Below the pieces are notes generated by a model. It searched no databases. It was given only the letters and a program-made list of their open reading frames with translations, and was not told where the DNA came from. Position numbers and translations under genes: made by a program. A stretch of DNA of 64,000 nt from Actinomycetospora sp. NBRC 106378 (GTDB taxonomy: Bacteria > Actinomycetota > Actinomycetes > Mycobacteriales > Pseudonocardiaceae): the NCBI RefSeq assembly GCF_030269685.1, contig NZ_BSTT01000001.1:372001-436000 (forward strand). The letters are read 5' to 3'. Positions 8,899 to 16,485 of this stretch are shown here, in pieces (positions within the stretch are counted from its first letter, which is position 1; every line of letters starts with the position of its first letter).

Positions 8899-9561
8899 AT
8901 GAGTCCGCGCGGCCGCGCCGGTCCCACCACCGTGACCACCGACCTCTGGCCCCTCGTCCACGCCGAGCGGACCGCGCTCGCCGACGACCTCGCCGCGTGC
9001 TCCGACGCCGACTGGCGCACGCCGTCGCTGTGCACGGCGTGGACCGTCGAGGAGACCGTCGCCCACCTCGTGGCCGGCGCCTCGATCGGCCCGCTGCGCT
9101 GGTTCCGCAGCGTCCTCGGTGCGCGGGGGAGCTTCGACCGGCACAACGCCCGCCGGCTCGCCGAGTACCGGGGCGCCACGCCCGTCGAGACCCTGTCCCG
9201 GTTCCGCGCCGTCGTCGGCAGCACCACGTGCCCGCCCGGGCCGGTGGAGATGTGGCTCGGGGAGATCGTCGTGCACGGCGGCGACGTCCGGCGCCCGCTC
9301 GGCCTGGTCCGCGACGTGCCCGTGTCCACGCTGACCCCGCTCGCGACGTTCTTCGCGAAGCAGAACTCCACGGTGCGCAGCCGCTCGCTCGCCGAGGGAC
9401 TACGCCTCGAGGCCACCGACGGTCCCTTCGCCGCGGGTCCCGACGACGGGCCGCGCGTCTCCGGCCCGACCCTCGCCCTGGTCATGGCCATGGCCGGCCG
9501 CGCCGCGTTCTGCGACGACCTCACCGGGCCGGGCGTGGCCGTGCTCCGCTCCCGCTGCTGA
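8899..9561 (+). CDS. Maleylpyruvate isomerase N-terminal (mycothiol-dependent DinB-like, TIGR03083-type) family protein
   Basis: This is a 220-residue protein of the DinB/MDMPI four-helix type. The N-terminal helix contains the pattern ERTALADDLAACSDADWRTP and CTAWTVEETVAHLVAGA. The conserved His in AHLV and a later His in IVVHGGDVRRPLG are the usual metal-binding positions. Actinobacterial members use mycothiol or act in isomerisation and thiol transfer. Here it follows the monooxygenase by 3 bases, so it may process the hydroxylated product or protect against it. The start has no separate strong ribosome site, consistent with coupling. The exact reaction is not assignable. Confidence 0.8.
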   Translation: MSPRGRAGPTTVTTDLWPLVHAERTALADDLAACSDADWRTPSLCTAWTVEETVAHLVAGASIGPLRWFRSVLGARGSFDRHNARRLAEYRGATPVETLSRFRAVVGSTTCPPGPVEMWLGEIVVHGGDVRRPLGLVRDVPVSTLTPLATFFAKQNSTVRSRSLAEGLRLEATDGPFAAGPDDGPRVSGPTLALVMAMAGRAAFCDDLTGPGVAVLRSRC

Positions 9562-9586
9562 CCCGGGTCCGGGGCCTCCCCGGGAA

Positions 9587-9630
9587 GTCAGTGGCACGCG
9601 GCGACCACGCGGGCGCTCGGCGCCACTGAC
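9587..9630. repeat. Intergenic inverted repeat (9-bp arms) between convergent genes
   Basis: GTCAGTGGC at 9587-9595 is repeated in inverted form as GCCACTGAC at 9622-9630, with a 26-base GC-rich loop. It lies between two convergent reading frames and has no T-run. It may act as a bidirectional terminator or be one of the dispersed palindromes typical of this group of actinobacteria. Confidence 0.5.
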
Positions 9631-9702
9631 ATCCGACGCGCGGCAGGCCGGTCGGTCGCCCCCGCCCGACGACGTGGCCCTCCTGCCACTGGACGCCGGG
9701 GC

Positions 9703-10143
9703 TCACCCCGCCCGGAACACCCCGTCGACCAGGATCGGCACGACGGTGCTCGTGTCCAGTTCGGAGGCCACGGCGACGTCGTCGGCGAAGCCCATCGCCG
9801 TCAGCTCCCGTCCGCTGGCGCACGCCCGCATCTCGGCGTCCAGCGACGGACGCACCGCGTCGAACGCCGCGGCCGCCACGCGGGCCTCGGGCGACGCACC
9901 GCCTCCGACCAGCGTCGACAGCACCGCTCCGGCGCCCCACAGGTCCTCGACGGCGGGCCGCAGCCCCCCGTCGGGCCACCGCTCCCCCGCCGGGACCACG
10001 GCCACCACCAGCTCCGGCCGGGCCGCCAGCCACGCCGAGACCGCCGAGGCGTTGCGCAGGCACGCGGCGACCACCGTCGGCACGGACGCGGCGAGGGCGG
10101 CGCTGATCGTCGATCCGTTCGGCGCCCTGGTCAGCCGAGGACG
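9703..10143 (-). pseudogene. comB: 5'-truncated 2-phosphosulfolactate phosphatase (ComB-like) remnant
   Basis: The frame reads into the recognisable ComB core: the conserved PNGSTI element, then VAACLRNASAV, GERW and the family's C-terminal VPILVDGVFRAG. The N-terminal third of the family, about 100 residues including the VDVxRATTT-type start, is absent. An in-frame TGA at 10144-10146 lies inside the end of ptsI, so no upstream extension is possible. The first usable start (GTG, 10083) falls after the PNGST motif. The gene most likely lost its 5' part when joined to ptsI. A shortened protein of about 126 residues could still be made but would lack much of the active site. Confidence 0.7.
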
Positions 10144-11807
10144 TCACGCACCGCCGCCCGCGCCGAGGACACGTCCCGCGCGGCCAGCGCCACCCGCGCC
10201 GCGCGCTGGGCCGTCGTGAGGTCCACCGACGACACGCGCGCCGCGACCGCGGGCAGGGCCGAGGCGGCGGCGGACAGCGACGTCACGCCGAGCCCGACGA
10301 GGACGACGGCGAGCGCCGGGTCGGCCGCCGCCTCGCCGCAGACCCCGACCGGCGTGCCGGTGACCTCGGCGGCCCGGCAGAGCTGGTCGAGCAGGCGCAG
10401 CACGGCGGGCTGCCAGGGGTCGTTGAACCCGGCGAGCGGGCCGGACTGCCGGTCGGCGGCGAAGACGTACTGCGTGAGGTCGTTGGTGCCGACGGACACG
10501 AAGTCGACCTCGGCGAGCAGCTCGGGGGCGTTGAGCACGGCCGCCGGGACCTCGATCATCACGCCGACCTGCTCCACCCCGGCCTTGCGGGCCCGGGCGA
10601 CGAACCGGGCGGCCTCGTCGGCGGTGGAGATCATCGGCGCCATCACCTTGAGCGTGACCCCGGCGTCGAGGGCCCCGCCGACGGCCGCGACGAGCTGCCG
10701 GTCGAGCACGTCGGCCCGCTCGGCCCCGTCGTCGAACAGCCGCTGGCCGCGCACCCCGAGGGCGGGGTTCACCTCGGGCGTCATGTCGAGGAACGGCACC
10801 GGCTTGTCGGCGCCGGCGTCCAGCGTGCGCAGCGTGATGGGACGCCCGGCGAGCGGGGCCATCGTGGCGGCGTAGCCCGCGCGCTGCTCCTCGGCGGTCG
10901 GCTCGGTGGACGCCGAGAGGAAGGTGAGCTCGGTCCGGAGCAGCCCGACGCCCTCCGCGCCGACCTCCGCGGCCCGCGTCGCGTCCTTCGCGTCCGCGAT
11001 GTTCGCGACGACCGCGATCCGGTGGCCGTCGGTGGTGGTCACCGGGCCCGACACGGCGGCGGGACCGGCCGCGCTCGCGTCGGCACCGACCGCGGTCCCC
11101 GCAGGCACCTCGACGACCTCGCCGGCCGTCCCGTCGACCCGCACCAGCGTGCCCTCGACGAGGTCCGCCGCACCGGGGCAGCCGACGACGGCGGGGATGC
11201 CCAGCGAGCGGGCGAGGATGGCGGTGTGGCTGGTCGGGCCGCCCTCGACGGTCACGAGGGCGAGCGCGGTCGCCGGGTCCAGCGTGGCGGTGTCGGCGGG
11301 GGCGAGGTCCCGCGCGACCAGCACCGACGGCCCGTCGAGCACGGGGACGCCGGGGGCGGGGACACCGAGCAGTTCGGCGACGACGCGGTCACGGATGTCG
11401 GCGACGTCGCCCGCCCGCTCGGCCATGTAGCCCCCGGCCGCCTGCAGGGCGGAGACGAACCGCGCCGCCGCCTCGTACACCGCGCGCGGCGCGGGCGTGC
11501 CGTGCTCGCGCACCAGTCCCTCGGCCGCCTCGAGCAGCGCGGGGTCCTCGGCCATCATCGCGGTCGCGTAGAGGACGTCGGAGACCTCCTTGGCGAGGCC
11601 CGGCGTGCCCGCGGTGTCCATCATGCGGCCCGAGACGGCGGCGCCCGCGGGCGCGATGCGGGAGGCCTCGACCTCGCGTCGGTCCTCGGGCACGACGGGA
11701 CCCACCGGCGGCTCCCCCAGGGGCTCGGGGACCCGCACGACGGGTCCGACCGCCGCTCCGGCGCTCGCCGGCGTCCCGGGCAGCGTCGCTGTCTCGGTGC
11801 TCGTCAT
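10131..11807 (-). CDS. ptsI: Phosphoenolpyruvate-protein phosphotransferase (PTS enzyme I)
   Basis: Enzyme I takes phosphate from phosphoenolpyruvate and passes it to HPr, the first step of the PTS. The 558-residue protein has phospho-His194 in GGPTSHTAILAR. Its C-terminal PEP-binding barrel has MIEVPAAVL and GTNDLTQYVFAADR. The ATG at 11807 is preceded by AGGGAGCGG at a good distance. It is divergent from fruR and the fru operon across a repeat-rich region, implying shared control by FruR. Together with EIIA, EIIBC and HPr nearby it makes a complete sugar PTS. The gene end abuts the broken comB frame. Confidence 0.97.
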   Translation of the reverse strand: MTSTETATLPGTPASAGAAVGPVVRVPEPLGEPPVGPVVPEDRREVEASRIAPAGAAVSGRMMDTAGTPGLAKEVSDVLYATAMMAEDPALLEAAEGLVREHGTPAPRAVYEAAARFVSALQAAGGYMAERAGDVADIRDRVVAELLGVPAPGVPVLDGPSVLVARDLAPADTATLDPATALALVTVEGGPTSHTAILARSLGIPAVVGCPGAADLVEGTLVRVDGTAGEVVEVPAGTAVGADASAAGPAAVSGPVTTTDGHRIAVVANIADAKDATRAAEVGAEGVGLLRTELTFLSASTEPTAEEQRAGYAATMAPLAGRPITLRTLDAGADKPVPFLDMTPEVNPALGVRGQRLFDDGAERADVLDRQLVAAVGGALDAGVTLKVMAPMISTADEAARFVARARKAGVEQVGVMIEVPAAVLNAPELLAEVDFVSVGTNDLTQYVFAADRQSGPLAGFNDPWQPAVLRLLDQLCRAAEVTGTPVGVCGEAAADPALAVVLVGLGVTSLSAAASALPAVAARVSSVDLTTAQRAARVALAARDVSSARAAVRDVLG

Positions 11808-11832
11808 GGAACCGCTCCCTGCCGTGTGGGGG

Positions 11833-11872
11833 TCTGTGAGCCTGTGTGAGGTTCTGTGGGTCTGTGTGGCGC
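11833..11872. repeat. Four helically phased 10-bp repeats in the ptsI leader
   Basis: Four consecutive 10-base units TCTGTGAGCC, TGTGTGAGGT, TCTGTGGGTC and TGTGTGGCGC share a TSTGTGRG-like core. A fifth partial copy precedes them (GCCGTGTGG). The spacing equals one DNA helical turn. They lie 26 bases upstream of the ptsI start, in its promoter or 5' leader. They are candidate binding sites for the divergently encoded FruR. This role is inferred. Confidence 0.5.
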
Positions 11873-11898
11873 TGAGGAGAACGTACGACGACAACCCC

Positions 11899-11927
11899 TT
11901 GACAGTCCACAGGTAAACCAACAAACT
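11899..11927 (+). promoter_or_regulatory. Probable fruR-fru operon promoter
   Basis: A consensus -35 box TTGACA (11899-11904) is followed after 17 bases by a weak -10 CAAACT (11922-11927). The fruR start lies at 11975, with an excellent ribosome site GGAGGTGATC at 11961-11970. The A/C-rich stretch AAACCAACAAACTTCCAACC overlapping the -10 resembles DeoR-type operators and could mediate autoregulation. Confidence 0.5.
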
Positions 11928-11974
11928 TCCAACCAGAACCACACGGGTTCGCCGCAGAACGGAGGTGATCGGGC

Positions 11975-12745
11975 ATGTACGCCGCAGAGCGCCACCAGCT
12001 CCTGGTCCGCCGGGCCCGCGAGCTGGGACGGGTCGAGGTCACCCAGGTCGCCGCCGAGCTCGGCGTCACCACCGAGACCATCCGGCGCGATCTCACCGCC
12101 CTCGAGCGCCAGGGCCTGCTGCACCGTGTCCACGGCGGCGCCATCGCCACCGACCGGCTGGAGATCGAGCCCGCCGTCGGCGTCCGCGAGGTCACGCACC
12201 CCGACGAGAAGGACCGCATCGCCAAGGCCGCGGTCGCCGAGCTCGGTTCCGCCTCCACGATCCTCCTCGACGCCGGCACCACCACGGCCCGGGTCGCGGC
12301 CCTGCTGCCCGACGACGTCGACCTCACCGTCGTCACCAACGCCCTGCCCATCGCGACCGCCCTGGCCGGCCGGAACCGCATCACCGTCCACCTCATCGGC
12401 GGCCGGGTCCGCGGCACCACACTCTCCGCGGTCGACCGCTGGGCGCTCAAGACCCTCGAGAGCGTCAACTGCGACGTCGCGGTCCTCGGCACCAACGGCT
12501 TCTCGATCGACCGCGGGCTCACGACGCCGGACGTGGCCGAGTCCGCGGTCAAGGGAGCCATCGTCAAGGCCGCGGCCCGCAGCATCGTCGTCGCGGACGC
12601 GAGCAAGTACGGCACCGACTCCTTCTCCCGCTTCGCGACCCTGGCCGACGTCGACACCCTCGTCACCGACGGCGCCCTGCTCGAGACCCACCCCGAGGCC
12701 GCCGACGCGATCCGTGGCGCCGGAACGGACCTGGTGATCGCCTGA
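11975..12745 (+). CDS. fruR: DeoR family regulator of fructose utilisation
   Basis: This 256-residue DeoR/GlpR-type repressor has an N-terminal helix-turn-helix (about 5-55) with AAELGVTTETIRRDLTALE and the HRVHGGA junction. The C-terminal sugar-phosphate sensor domain (about 75-235) has the DAGTTT and GTNGFS phosphate-binding motifs. DeoR regulators of this setting respond to fructose-1-phosphate or fructose-1,6-bisphosphate. It is first in the fru operon and its TGA overlaps the fruK ATG by one base (TGATG). It probably controls both the fru operon and divergent ptsI. Confidence 0.93.
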   Translation: MYAAERHQLLVRRARELGRVEVTQVAAELGVTTETIRRDLTALERQGLLHRVHGGAIATDRLEIEPAVGVREVTHPDEKDRIAKAAVAELGSASTILLDAGTTTARVAALLPDDVDLTVVTNALPIATALAGRNRITVHLIGGRVRGTTLSAVDRWALKTLESVNCDVAVLGTNGFSIDRGLTTPDVAESAVKGAIVKAAARSIVVADASKYGTDSFSRFATLADVDTLVTDGALLETHPEAADAIRGAGTDLVIA

Positions 12746-13692
12746 TGATCGTCACCGTCACGCCCAACCCGTCCATCGACCGCACGGTCGAGATCCCGGT
12801 CCTGACGCCGGGTGCGGTGCTCCGCGCGACCGACCACCGCGTCGACCCGGGCGGCAAGGGCGTCAACGTCTCCCGCGTCCTGGCCCGCTTCGGTCGCCCC
12901 ACGCTCGCCGTCATGCCCGGCGGCGAGGGCGAGCTCGCGGCCCTCCTGCGCCGCGCCGGCGTGCAGCCGGTCTGCACCCCCGCCGAGGGCGCCACCCGCG
13001 TCAACACCGCGCTGGTCGAGCCGGACGGGACCACCACCAAGGTCAACGAGCCGGGCGTCGCGCTGACCGCGGACCAGATCGACGCGCTCGTCGACACCGT
13101 CCGCGCCCACGCCGCGCCGGCCGACTGGGTCGTGACGGCGGGCTCGGTCCCCTCGGGTGCCGCCGCGGACCTGCACGGCCGGATCGTCCGCGCCGCGCGG
13201 TCGGCGGGGGCCAAGGTCGCCGTCGACACCTCCGGGGTCGCCCTGGCCCACGCCGTCGCGCAGACCCCCGACCTGGTCAAGCCCAACGTCGCCGAGCTCG
13301 CCGAGCTGGTCGCGCACCCGCTCCCCGCCCTCGCGGACGTGCTCGCCGCCGCCCGCGAACTCGTCGCCGACGGCATCGGCACCGTGCTGGTCAGCATGGG
13401 CGCGAGCGGCGCGATCGCCGTCGACGCGCACGACGCCTGGCACGTCGCGAGCCCCGTCGTCGCGGTCCGCAGCACCGTCGGCGCCGGCGACTCCACCCTC
13501 GCGGGCTACCTGATCGCCCTCTCGTCGGGCGCGAAGAGCCCCGACGCCCTCGTCCACGCGGTGGCCTGCGGGGCCGCCGCGGTCGGCCTCCCCGGCACCG
13601 CGGTGCCCGGACCCGCCGACGTCGATCCCGCCCTCGTCCGCCCGGCATCCGCCCCGGACTCGTCCCTCGACCTCACCGGAGAGGCAGCATGA
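12745..13692 (+). CDS. fruK: 1-phosphofructokinase
   Basis: FruK phosphorylates the fructose-1-phosphate delivered by the PTS to fructose-1,6-bisphosphate. The 315-residue PfkB-family protein begins MIVTVTPNPSID and has the GGKGVNVSR substrate motif (about 33-41). The C-terminal ATP/anion-hole motif is STVGAGDST, with the catalytic Asp. Its start overlaps the fruR stop and its stop overlaps the EIIA start (ATGA). The setting next to a fructose EII supports 1-phosphofructokinase rather than tagatose kinase. Confidence 0.96.
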   Translation: MIVTVTPNPSIDRTVEIPVLTPGAVLRATDHRVDPGGKGVNVSRVLARFGRPTLAVMPGGEGELAALLRRAGVQPVCTPAEGATRVNTALVEPDGTTTKVNEPGVALTADQIDALVDTVRAHAAPADWVVTAGSVPSGAAADLHGRIVRAARSAGAKVAVDTSGVALAHAVAQTPDLVKPNVAELAELVAHPLPALADVLAAARELVADGIGTVLVSMGASGAIAVDAHDAWHVASPVVAVRSTVGAGDSTLAGYLIALSSGAKSPDALVHAVACGAAAVGLPGTAVPGPADVDPALVRPASAPDSSLDLTGEAA

Positions 13693-14141
13693 GCGACCTG
13701 ATCACGGCCGACCTCGTCGACCTGGACCTACCCGCGGGAGACCGCCGGGAGGCCGTGCGCTCGCTGGCCGAGCGCCTCGTGAAGGCCGGGCGGGTGACCG
13801 ACCTGGACCAGTTCCTCGCCGACATCGAGGCCCGCGAGGCCCAGATGCCGACGGGTCTCGACGGCGGGATCGGCATCCCGCACTGCCGGTCCACGGCCGT
13901 CACCGAGCCGACGCTGGGCTTCGGCCGCAGCACCGGCGGTGTCGACTTCGGCGCCGAGGACGGCAACCCCGCCGACCTCGTCTTCCTCATCGCCGCGCCC
14001 GAGGGCGGCGGCTCCGACCACATGACCGTGCTGGCCGCGCTCGCCCGCCGCCTGGTCCGCAAGTCCTTCACCGGCGAGCTCCGTTCCGTCACCGACCCGG
14101 CCGCCGCGGCCGGCTTCATCGCGAAGGAGGTCTCGGCGTGA
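13689..14141 (+). CDS. PTS fructose transporter subunit IIA
   Basis: This 150-residue EIIA of the fructose/mannitol class carries the phospho-acceptor His65 in GIGIPHCRS. It relays phosphate from HPr to EIIB. It is encoded separately from EIIBC, unlike the single-chain FruA of many actinobacteria. The ATG overlaps the fruK stop and its own stop overlaps the GTG of EIIBC, so the chain of overlaps continues. Confidence 0.95.
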   Translation: MSDLITADLVDLDLPAGDRREAVRSLAERLVKAGRVTDLDQFLADIEAREAQMPTGLDGGIGIPHCRSTAVTEPTLGFGRSTGGVDFGAEDGNPADLVFLIAAPEGGGSDHMTVLAALARRLVRKSFTGELRSVTDPAAAAGFIAKEVSA

Positions 14142-15637
14142 AGATCGTCGCCGTGACCGCGTGCCCCACGGGCATCGCCCACACCTACATGGCCGCCGAG
14201 GCCCTCGAGGCCGCAGCCGAGGAGGCCGGGCACGAGATCGTCGTCGAGACCCAGGGCTCGGCCGGCTCCACCCCGCTGACCGCCGAGCAGCTCGCCGAGG
14301 CCGACGTCGCGATCTTCGCCGCCGACGTCGAGGTCCGCGACAAGGACCGCTTCGCCCACCTGCCGCAGGTCTCGGTCGGCGTCAAGAAGGCCATCTCCGG
14401 CGGCGACCTGCTCGTCGCGCAGGCCGAGGAGGCAGTGAAGAACCACGTGCCGGCCGCCACCGGTGCCCCCGCCGCCACCCCGGCGGGCGCCAAGGCCCCG
14501 GCCGGCCCCGGCGCCGCCTCCAAGGTCCGCGCCTGGTTGATGACCGGCGTCAGCCACGTGATCCCGTTCGTCGCCGCCGGCGGCCTGCTGATCGCCCTGG
14601 GCTTCGCCCTCGGCGGTTACCAGATCAACCTGCCCGACGACGACCCGCTCTACAAGACGATCCTCGACGGCGGGTTCTCGGCCGGCTCGATCACCGCCTG
14701 GGGCGCGCTCGCCTTCGGCATCGGCTCGGCCGCGTTCAACTTCCTCGTCCCGGTCCTCGCCGGCTACATCGCGTACGCGATGGCCGACCGTCCCGCCCTC
14801 GTCCCCGGCTTCGTCGGTGGCGCCGTCGCGGTGACGACGGGGGCGGGCTTCCTCGGCGGCCTCGTCGCCGGCTTCGTGGCCGGTGGCCTGGTCATGTGGA
14901 TCAAGACGTGGCGGGTGCCGCGGGCGCTGGCCGGGATCATGCCGGTACTCGTCATCCCGCTGCTGTCGACTGCGGTGGTCGGCCTGCTGATGTACGTGAT
15001 CGTCGGACGCCCGATCGCCCTGATCACCGAGGGCCTGACGAACTGGCTGAACGGTCTCTCCGGGACCAACGCCGTCCTGCTCGGCATCCTGCTCGGCCTG
15101 ATGATGTGCTTCGACATGGGCGGCCCGGTCAACAAGGCCGCGTACACCTTCGCCGTCGCCGGCCTGTCCACCGGTTCCGAGGGCGCTCTGACGATCATGG
15201 CCGCGGTCATGGCCGCCGGGATGGTCCCGCCCCTGGCCATGGCCCTGGCGACCGTCGTCCGCAAGTCGCTGTTCACCGACGTGGAGCGCGAGAACGGCCG
15301 GGCCGCCTGGCTGCTCGGCGCCTCGTTCATCTCCGAGGGCGCGATCCCGTTCGCCGCCGCCGACCCGTTCCGCGTCATCCCGTCGATCATGGTCGGCGGT
15401 GCCGTCACCGGTGCCCTGTCCATGACCCTGGGCGCCACGCTGCGGGCCCCGCACGGCGGCATCTTCGTGGTGCCGCTCATGGGGAACCCGCTGGGCTTCC
15501 TCGTCGCGGTGGTGATCGGCACCCTGGTCGCCACGGCGCTGGTTGTCGCCCTGAAGACCTTCGCCCGCCGTCGGCCGGTGCAGGCCGGGACGTCGACCAC
15601 CGAGACCGTCACCGAGCGCGAGACGGTGTCGGCATGA
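14138..15637 (+). CDS. fruA: PTS fructose transporter subunit IIBC
   Basis: This is a 499-residue fusion. The EIIB domain (1-100) starts MKIVAVTACPTG with the phospho-Cys9. An alanine/proline linker follows (about 103-125), then the EIIC membrane domain with 8-10 hydrophobic helices and the conserved FDMGGPVNKAAY and ISEGAIPFAAADP motifs. It imports fructose and releases fructose-1-phosphate inside the cell, which is the fruK substrate. The GTG start overlaps the EIIA stop (GTGA). Confidence 0.96.
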   Translation: MKIVAVTACPTGIAHTYMAAEALEAAAEEAGHEIVVETQGSAGSTPLTAEQLAEADVAIFAADVEVRDKDRFAHLPQVSVGVKKAISGGDLLVAQAEEAVKNHVPAATGAPAATPAGAKAPAGPGAASKVRAWLMTGVSHVIPFVAAGGLLIALGFALGGYQINLPDDDPLYKTILDGGFSAGSITAWGALAFGIGSAAFNFLVPVLAGYIAYAMADRPALVPGFVGGAVAVTTGAGFLGGLVAGFVAGGLVMWIKTWRVPRALAGIMPVLVIPLLSTAVVGLLMYVIVGRPIALITEGLTNWLNGLSGTNAVLLGILLGLMMCFDMGGPVNKAAYTFAVAGLSTGSEGALTIMAAVMAAGMVPPLAMALATVVRKSLFTDVERENGRAAWLLGASFISEGAIPFAAADPFRVIPSIMVGGAVTGALSMTLGATLRAPHGGIFVVPLMGNPLGFLVAVVIGTLVATALVVALKTFARRRPVQAGTSTTETVTERETVSA

Positions 15638-15666
15638 GCACCCCGTCCAGCGGCCTGGAAGGCACC

Positions 15667-15939
15667 ATGATCGAGCGCACCGTCGTCGTCGCGACCGAGA
15701 TCGGTCTGCACGCCCGTCCCGCCGCGGTGTTCTGCAAGGCCGCCGCGGCCCAGCCCGCCCGGGTCACCCTGGCCACCGCCGAGGGCGACTCCGCGGACGC
15801 CCGCAGCATGCTGGCCGTCCTCGGGCTCGGGGTGCGGGGCGGCCAGCAGGTCACCCTGTCCGCCGACCCGGACGTGACCGGCGCCCAGGCCTCGGTCGAC
15901 GCCCTCGCCGAGCTCCTCGCCACGGACCTCGACGCCTGA
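15667..15939 (+). CDS. ptsH: Phosphocarrier protein HPr
   Basis: HPr shuttles phosphate from enzyme I to EIIA. The 90-residue form from ATG 15667 has phospho-His15 in EIGLHARPAA and the regulatory-type Ser47 in ARSMLAVLGLG. GGAAGG lies a few bases upstream of this start. An alternative ATG at 15634 overlaps the EIIBC stop (ATGA) and would add 11 residues (MSTPSSGLEGT). Operon style favours it, but family length favours 15667. It is the last gene of the operon, followed by a strong terminator. Confidence 0.92.
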   Translation: MIERTVVVATEIGLHARPAAVFCKAAAAQPARVTLATAEGDSADARSMLAVLGLGVRGGQQVTLSADPDVTGAQASVDALAELLATDLDA

Positions 15940-15955
15940 CCGTCGCCCGGTTGAC

Positions 15956-16000
15956 CGAAGGGCCCCTCCGCTCGAACAGATCGAGCGGAGGGGCCCTTCG
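15956..16000. terminator. Strong hairpin after the fru operon
   Basis: Two perfect 20-bp arms (15956-15975 and 15981-16000) enclose a 5-base loop ACAGA. It lies 16 bases past the HPr stop and 21 bases past the end of the convergent minus-strand gene, so it can serve both. There is no long T-run, typical of actinobacterial terminators. Confidence 0.85.
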
Positions 16001-16021
16001 CTCGTCCCGGCGCGGGACCGA

Positions 16022-16393
16022 TCAGGCGCCCAGCACCGTCCGCCAGGCCTTCCCCGCGCGCCGGCCGGCGGCCACGTCGGCGATCGAGTAGGCGGCGGAG
16101 ACGAGTTCGAGGCCGACGAGGTCGTACGCGGCCGCGGGCGAGGGCGCGCCGTTCGGCCGGGTCAGGGAGACCCGGTGACGACGCCCGCCCGCGGTCACCT
16201 TGAAGCCGCCGCCGAAGTACCACCACGGGAACGACACGGCCGAGGCCGGCGTGACCGGCTCGTCGAACACCACCCCCTCATCCGAGGTGAACGACAATCG
16301 CCCCGCGCGCCAGACCAGGACCCCGGGTGTGTTCATGACACCCCGCAGCAGCCAGGCGGGAGTGGCGAGGGTGGTCGTGGCCTGAGGGGACAT
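16022..16393 (-). CDS. Hypothetical protein, 123 residues
   Basis: I do not recognise this protein. It has one long beta-rich region: VLVWRAGRLSFTS, then VSFPWWYFGGGFKV and RRHRVSLTRP, with alternating hydrophobics like a PH/GRAM-type domain. A short helical C terminus ends AGKAWRTVLGA. There is no signal peptide or membrane helix. The ATG at 16393 has GGAG 8 bases upstream. It stands alone, convergent to the fru operon and 92 bases downstream of guaB3 on the same strand. Confidence 0.65.
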   Translation of the reverse strand: MSPQATTTLATPAWLLRGVMNTPGVLVWRAGRLSFTSDEGVVFDEPVTPASAVSFPWWYFGGGFKVTAGGRRHRVSLTRPNGAPSPAAAYDLVGLELVSAAYSIADVAAGRRAGKAWRTVLGA

Positions 16394-16485
16394 GGCAGGA
16401 CTCCGATCGTGACGCTCCGGGACCGCTTCCCGGGTTGCATCACTCTCTGCTACCGATGCCCTCGCGTCACTACTCCATCGGAGTG

